DNA of 64,000 nt from Alteromonas sp. CI.11.F.A3 (GTDB lineage: Bacteria; Pseudomonadota; Gammaproteobacteria; Enterobacterales; Alteromonadaceae), in contig NZ_CP136708.1 in NCBI RefSeq assembly GCF_032925565.1, positions 2,480,001 to 2,544,000 of the forward strand, in the 5' to 3' direction. Positions 60,822 through 64,000 of the stretch are shown in pieces. Within the stretch, counting starts at the first letter, position 1. Each line of letters begins with the position of its first letter. The notes below the pieces were generated by a model. It worked only from the letters and a program-made list of their open reading frames with translations. It did no database searches and had not been told where the DNA came from. The translations under genes were made by a program, and so were the position numbers.

Positions 60822-62449
60822 GATACTGATTTCGTTTCTTCTTCAATTTCAGCCAACAAGCTGCATGGCATAAAGCTATCAGAATTAGCTTCTTTGACAT
60901 GCAGCTTAAATCGCTCAGGAATATCATCACCTAACAGTGTTCCGGTTTTCACTAACGGAAAGATTTCATCGTACCGAGCGATACTTGCTTGATCGACACG
61001 CCTAAATATATGGGTGCGGTTCAATTCCGTTGTACTCACATGGCCAGTTGAAGACAGCATATCCATTAACGCATGCAGCGTCTTTTTGTGAAAGCGATAC
61101 ACTCGCTCAGATTTATCTGTTACATCTAGCCCTTTAGCCAGTTTTGGGTCTTGCGTTGCCACGCCGGTTGGGCACTTATTAGTGTTACACGAAAGCGACT
61201 GCACACAGCCAAGCGCTAGCATCATACCTCTTGCGCTATTACAAATATCTGCACCTAAGCTCAAGTTTTTTACTAATTGAAACGCGGTGATAATTTTACC
61301 AGAGGCAATGATTTTAATTTGCTTTCTTAAGTCGTAACCAATCAAACAATCGTCTACAAAAGCCAGTGCTTCTCTCAGTGGAAAACCAATTGAGTTTGAA
61401 TATTCAAGTGGTGCAGCGCCTGTGCCGCCCTCGCCTCCATCAACGGTGATAAAGTCGGGTGTAATACCGGTTTCTACCATGGCTTTACACATGGCGATAA
61501 ATTCACTTTTACGGCCTAACGCTAGTTTAATGCCAATGGGCTTACCGCCACTTAGATCGCGAAGCTGTTGTATATAATCAATCATCTCTAACGGCGTAGA
61601 AAAGGCGCTATGGCGTGGTGGTGAATCTACCTGAGTACCTGGCTCTACGCCCCTAATTTTCGCTATTTCAGGTGTATTTTTATAAGCGGGTAATATACCG
61701 CCATGGCCTGGTTTTGCGCCTTGGCTTAATTTTATTTCAATCATTTTAACTTGCGGCAAACAGGCTTTTTCTTTAAACAGATCGGCATCAAACTTCCCGT
61801 CTTTGGTTCGGCACCCAAAATAGCCAGTACCAATTTGCCAAACAATATCGCCACCGTTTTCTTCGTGGTAAGGGGTTAAGCCCCCTTCTCCGGTATTATG
61901 GAAAAAATTACCTTTCTTCGCGCCTTTGTTCAGCGCCAAAATAGCATTCTTAGACAGGCTTCCGAAACTCATTGCACTAATATTAAGAATGCTGGCGTCA
62001 TATGGCTGTTTACAGTGTTTTCCACCAACAGTAACCCTAGGGTCATGATCCATTTCATCAATGTCTCGGGCCGATAATGAGTGCCCTATCCATTCATAAC
62101 CATCGTCATAAGTATTTAATTGGGTGCCAAAAGGAATAGTTTCTCTGCTGTCTTTCGCTCGTTGGTACACAATAGAGCGAAACATACGAGAAATAGGCGC
62201 GCCGCCAGTATCCGATTCTAAAACATATTGCTGTATGAAGGGCCGCAGTGATTCAATGGTCCAGCGAGTTCTGCCAATTAACGGGAAGTTTTTTAGAATC
62301 GCATGTTTATTCTGGACTGTATCGAAGATTGCTAAGACGAGTAACAACACGGTTAATAATAGAAACCACCACGCTGGATGCCAATAAAAACCTATCAGTA
62401 GGTTAAAAATAAATAATGCCGTTAAGGTTCCTAAGATTTGATTTCGCAT
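60818..62449 (-). CDS. Membrane-anchored FMN-binding glutamate synthase-like protein
   Basis: 543 residues. Two TM segments at the N-terminus (about 8-38). Then a GltB-type FMN/Fe-S domain: LNISAMSFGSLSKNAILALNKGAK, GEGGLTPYHEENGGDIVWQIGTGYFGCR, KPGHGGILPAYKNT, DFITVDGGEGGTGAAPLEYSNSIGFP, and CVQSLSCNTNKCPTGV (3Fe-4S cysteines). It lacks the glutaminase domain and the C-terminal GXGXG domain of full GltB, so it is not a complete glutamate synthase. The family is widely annotated 'FMN-binding glutamate synthase family protein'; its reaction is not established. Convergent with the cytochrome c gene. Confidence 0.88.
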   Translation of the reverse strand: MRNQILGTLTALFIFNLLIGFYWHPAWWFLLLTVLLLVLAIFDTVQNKHAILKNFPLIGRTRWTIESLRPFIQQYVLESDTGGAPISRMFRSIVYQRAKDSRETIPFGTQLNTYDDGYEWIGHSLSARDIDEMDHDPRVTVGGKHCKQPYDASILNISAMSFGSLSKNAILALNKGAKKGNFFHNTGEGGLTPYHEENGGDIVWQIGTGYFGCRTKDGKFDADLFKEKACLPQVKMIEIKLSQGAKPGHGGILPAYKNTPEIAKIRGVEPGTQVDSPPRHSAFSTPLEMIDYIQQLRDLSGGKPIGIKLALGRKSEFIAMCKAMVETGITPDFITVDGGEGGTGAAPLEYSNSIGFPLREALAFVDDCLIGYDLRKQIKIIASGKIITAFQLVKNLSLGADICNSARGMMLALGCVQSLSCNTNKCPTGVATQDPKLAKGLDVTDKSERVYRFHKKTLHALMDMLSSTGHVSTTELNRTHIFRRVDQASIARYDEIFPLVKTGTLLGDDIPERFKLHVKEANSDSFMPCSLLAEIEEETKSVS

Positions 62450-62784
62450 AGCTACTCCATGTGTGATTATCAGTTATTACTGTTCCAACACAATTTTGGG
62501 TTTTATTAAGCGGTATAATTACTTATTACTATATCTTTAATTAATAAAACCTACAGCGATATAAACGCAACATAATGGTATCTATCTTTTACCATTCGCT
62601 CATGTTCCATTACATGCTAATCTAAACACTTCTATATACATCAGCGTGTTGAGCACTTTCGATGTTCGCCGCGCTAACTAATATAAGAATATTGGGTAAA
62701 AATGTAAGGTAAGAATGTCATGGCTAAAACGGACTACAGACATTCCTATTTGTACTAACTAATCGAAATGGTGAAAGGTAATTC
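62450..62784. other. Divergent AT-rich promoter region
   Basis: 335 bp without a gene. It holds the promoters of the FMN protein (leftward) and the antiporter (rightward). One inverted repeat AATGGTA-N9-TACCATT (62574-62596) is visible; nothing else can be named. Confidence 0.55.
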
Positions 62785-64000
62785 ATGGAGTATGCATTTC
62801 TTCTGTTCGCATTTGTCTGCGGTTTAACGGTTAAACTTATTGGGATCCCCCCGTTAGTAGGTTACTTGGTCGCGGGCTTCTTGCTAAATTTCTCAGGCTA
62901 CACACTCACCGATGATCTTACCAAGATAGCCAACTTGGGCATTACCATCATGTTGTTCACCATTGGTTTAAAATTGAACGTTCGCGACTTAAGTAAACGT
63001 GAAGTGTGGGCCGGTAGTATTTCGCACACCCTTATTTGGGTGGGAATTGTTACTTGTGGTGTGTATGGCATTGCTGCCGTTGCCAGCCAATATATAGAAG
63101 GATTAACGTGGCAAAGCGCTACGCTGATTGCCTTTGCGTTAAGCTTCAGCAGTACGGTTTGTGTTATTAAGGTGCTAGAAGAAAGCGGTGAAAGTAAAAC
63201 CCGTCATGGTCGCCTTGCCATTGGCATTTTGGTTATGCAAGACGTGTTCGCTGTTATATTTTTAGTGGCTGCCACAGGCAAACTGCCCTCGGTATGGGCA
63301 CTTGGGCTACTGGCTCTTATTCCCGCTATGCCGCTTATTAACCGTGTTATCAATAAGTCAGGTCACGGAGAGTTACTGCCCCTTACTGGATTTATTCTTG
63401 CGTTAGGTGGTTATCACTTATTCGAGCTAGTGAATATTAAAGGTGACTTGGGCGCACTGATATTTGGCATTATGTTAGCGCAACATGAAAAAGCCAGTGA
63501 GCTTGCTAAGTCGTTACTCAGTTTCAAAGACTTATTCTTGATTGGCTTTTTCCTTACCATCGGGCTAACCGCGCTGCCTGATTTTAATATGATTATTATT
63601 GCATTGGTGTTCTGTTTATTCATCCCTATAAAGGCTGCACTATTTTTTGGCTTATTTACATCGCTACGATTACGAGGCAGAACGTCTTATTTAAGCAGCC
63701 TAGTACTGTCTAATTTCAGTGAATTTGGTCTTATTGTTGGCGCGCTTGCCGTGTCGCTGGGATTATTGGCTGAAAGCTGGTTGGTCGTCATTGCGCTTTC
63801 ATTGTCTGTTTCTTTCGTTATTACCAGTGTGTTGTACCGCACCTCGCATTCTCAATATCACAAATATAAAGACACTATTAAACGTTACGAAAAGAACCGT
63901 CGTCTTAAAGAAGACATTTACCCTACTTTGCACAAAGCAGAATTCTTGGTGCTTGGAATGGGGCGTGTTGGGCAAGGTGCGTTTAATGCGCTATCTAAAC
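62785..64000 (+). CDS. Kef-type cation/proton antiporter (CPA2) with TrkA-N domain, C-terminus missing
   Basis: 405 codons of a gene that runs off the right edge. About twelve TM segments (starting MEYAFLLFAFVCGLTVKLIGIPPLVGYLVAGFLL) with the CPA2 strings LFTIGLKLN, FSSTVCVIKVLEESGE, MQDVFAVIFL and NFSEFGLIVGAL. It ends at EFLVLGMGRVGQGAFNALS, the GxGxxG start of a Rossmann TrkA-N domain. It likely exchanges K+ (or Na+) for H+ under nucleotide control. ATG at 62785 follows AAAGG. KefB/KefC proper have glutathione control; that cannot be judged here. Confidence 0.88.
   Translation, partial: MEYAFLLFAFVCGLTVKLIGIPPLVGYLVAGFLLNFSGYTLTDDLTKIANLGITIMLFTIGLKLNVRDLSKREVWAGSISHTLIWVGIVTCGVYGIAAVASQYIEGLTWQSATLIAFALSFSSTVCVIKVLEESGESKTRHGRLAIGILVMQDVFAVIFLVAATGKLPSVWALGLLALIPAMPLINRVINKSGHGELLPLTGFILALGGYHLFELVNIKGDLGALIFGIMLAQHEKASELAKSLLSFKDLFLIGFFLTIGLTALPDFNMIIIALVFCLFIPIKAALFFGLFTSLRLRGRTSYLSSLVLSNFSEFGLIVGALAVSLGLLAESWLVVIALSLSVSFVITSVLYRTSHSQYHKYKDTIKRYEKNRRLKEDIYPTLHKAEFLVLGMGRVGQGAFNALSK

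Noticed and set aside
1..64000. CRISPR arrays, tRNA, rRNA, insertion sequences, prophage genes
   Set aside because: No regularly spaced direct repeats of CRISPR type, no cloverleaf or rRNA sequence, no transposase and no phage structural gene were seen. The lone recombinase is not accompanied by phage genes in the window.

Overview
The window looks like chromosomal DNA of a marine gammaproteobacterium of the order Alteromonadales, most likely Alteromonas or a close relative. The basis is the gene content and neighbourhoods: a ProQ/Prc locus behind a GAF-type methionine sulfoxide reductase, a rmf/fabA pair, a large S8 protease with a GlyGly-CTERM tail, a 180 kDa-class NAD-glutamate dehydrogenase, and moderate-GC coding DNA with AT-rich spacers. 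This is inference from protein families; no rRNA or tRNA gene is present to confirm it.

Layout. 1-3.6 kb: start of pabB (minus), class I fumarase, rmuC. 3.7-8.6 kb: a very large secreted subtilase (minus). 9.1-12.6 kb: branched-chain 2-oxoacid dehydrogenase operon (E1a, E1b, E2; no E3). 12.9-18.8 kb: rlmJ, an atypical protein kinase overlapping tesB, a gamma-carbonic-anhydrase-like protein, a spacer with a candidate minus-strand small RNA, and an AGXT-type aminotransferase. 19.1-23.3 kb: SIMPL protein, then the msrC-small ORF-proQ-prc operon. 23.4-29.1 kb: NSS and NhaC transporters, pepN, DUF2835. 29.4-36.3 kb: a four-gene envelope system (DUF1302, DUF1329, YCF48-like propeller, RND/MMPL pump). 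36.5-48.6 kb: NAD-GDH, pyrD, rlmKL, a glutaredoxin-like protein, uup, and a DUF3466 secreted protein. 48.9-49.7 kb: rmf and fabA. 50.2-54.7 kb: three photolyase/cryptochrome genes of three different classes plus a 45-residue DUF2256 protein. 54.8-56.6 kb: DUF2254 membrane protein and a small unknown. 56.6-59.6 kb: an AT-rich, mostly non-coding accessory stretch carrying a Cre-like tyrosine recombinase. 59.8-64 kb: universal stress protein, lipoprotein cytochrome c, membrane-anchored FMN glutamate-synthase-like protein, and the start of a Kef-type antiporter.

Most of the window is housekeeping. The least ordinary part is the 57.7-59 kb module. It has a tyrosine recombinase whose catalytic H-R-W-Y spacing matches Cre exactly. 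A near-consensus LexA operator sits between its -35 and -10, and a perfect 18-bp inverted repeat around a 6-bp spacer (the geometry of a crossover site) lies in its 5' leader. Further upstream is a cluster of YCACGCA motifs that resemble the arm of that palindrome. A second LexA-type operator lies just in front of rmuC, so two genes that affect DNA rearrangement appear to be under SOS control.

Regulatory sites connect other genes. fabA has adjacent FabR and FadR operators arranged as in E. coli. A FadR-like site lies in front of the DUF1302/DUF1329/MMPL system, which suggests a link to lipids. A perfect FNR box lies between the universal stress gene and the cytochrome c gene. All operator calls were made by eye against remembered consensus sequences and were not scored computationally.
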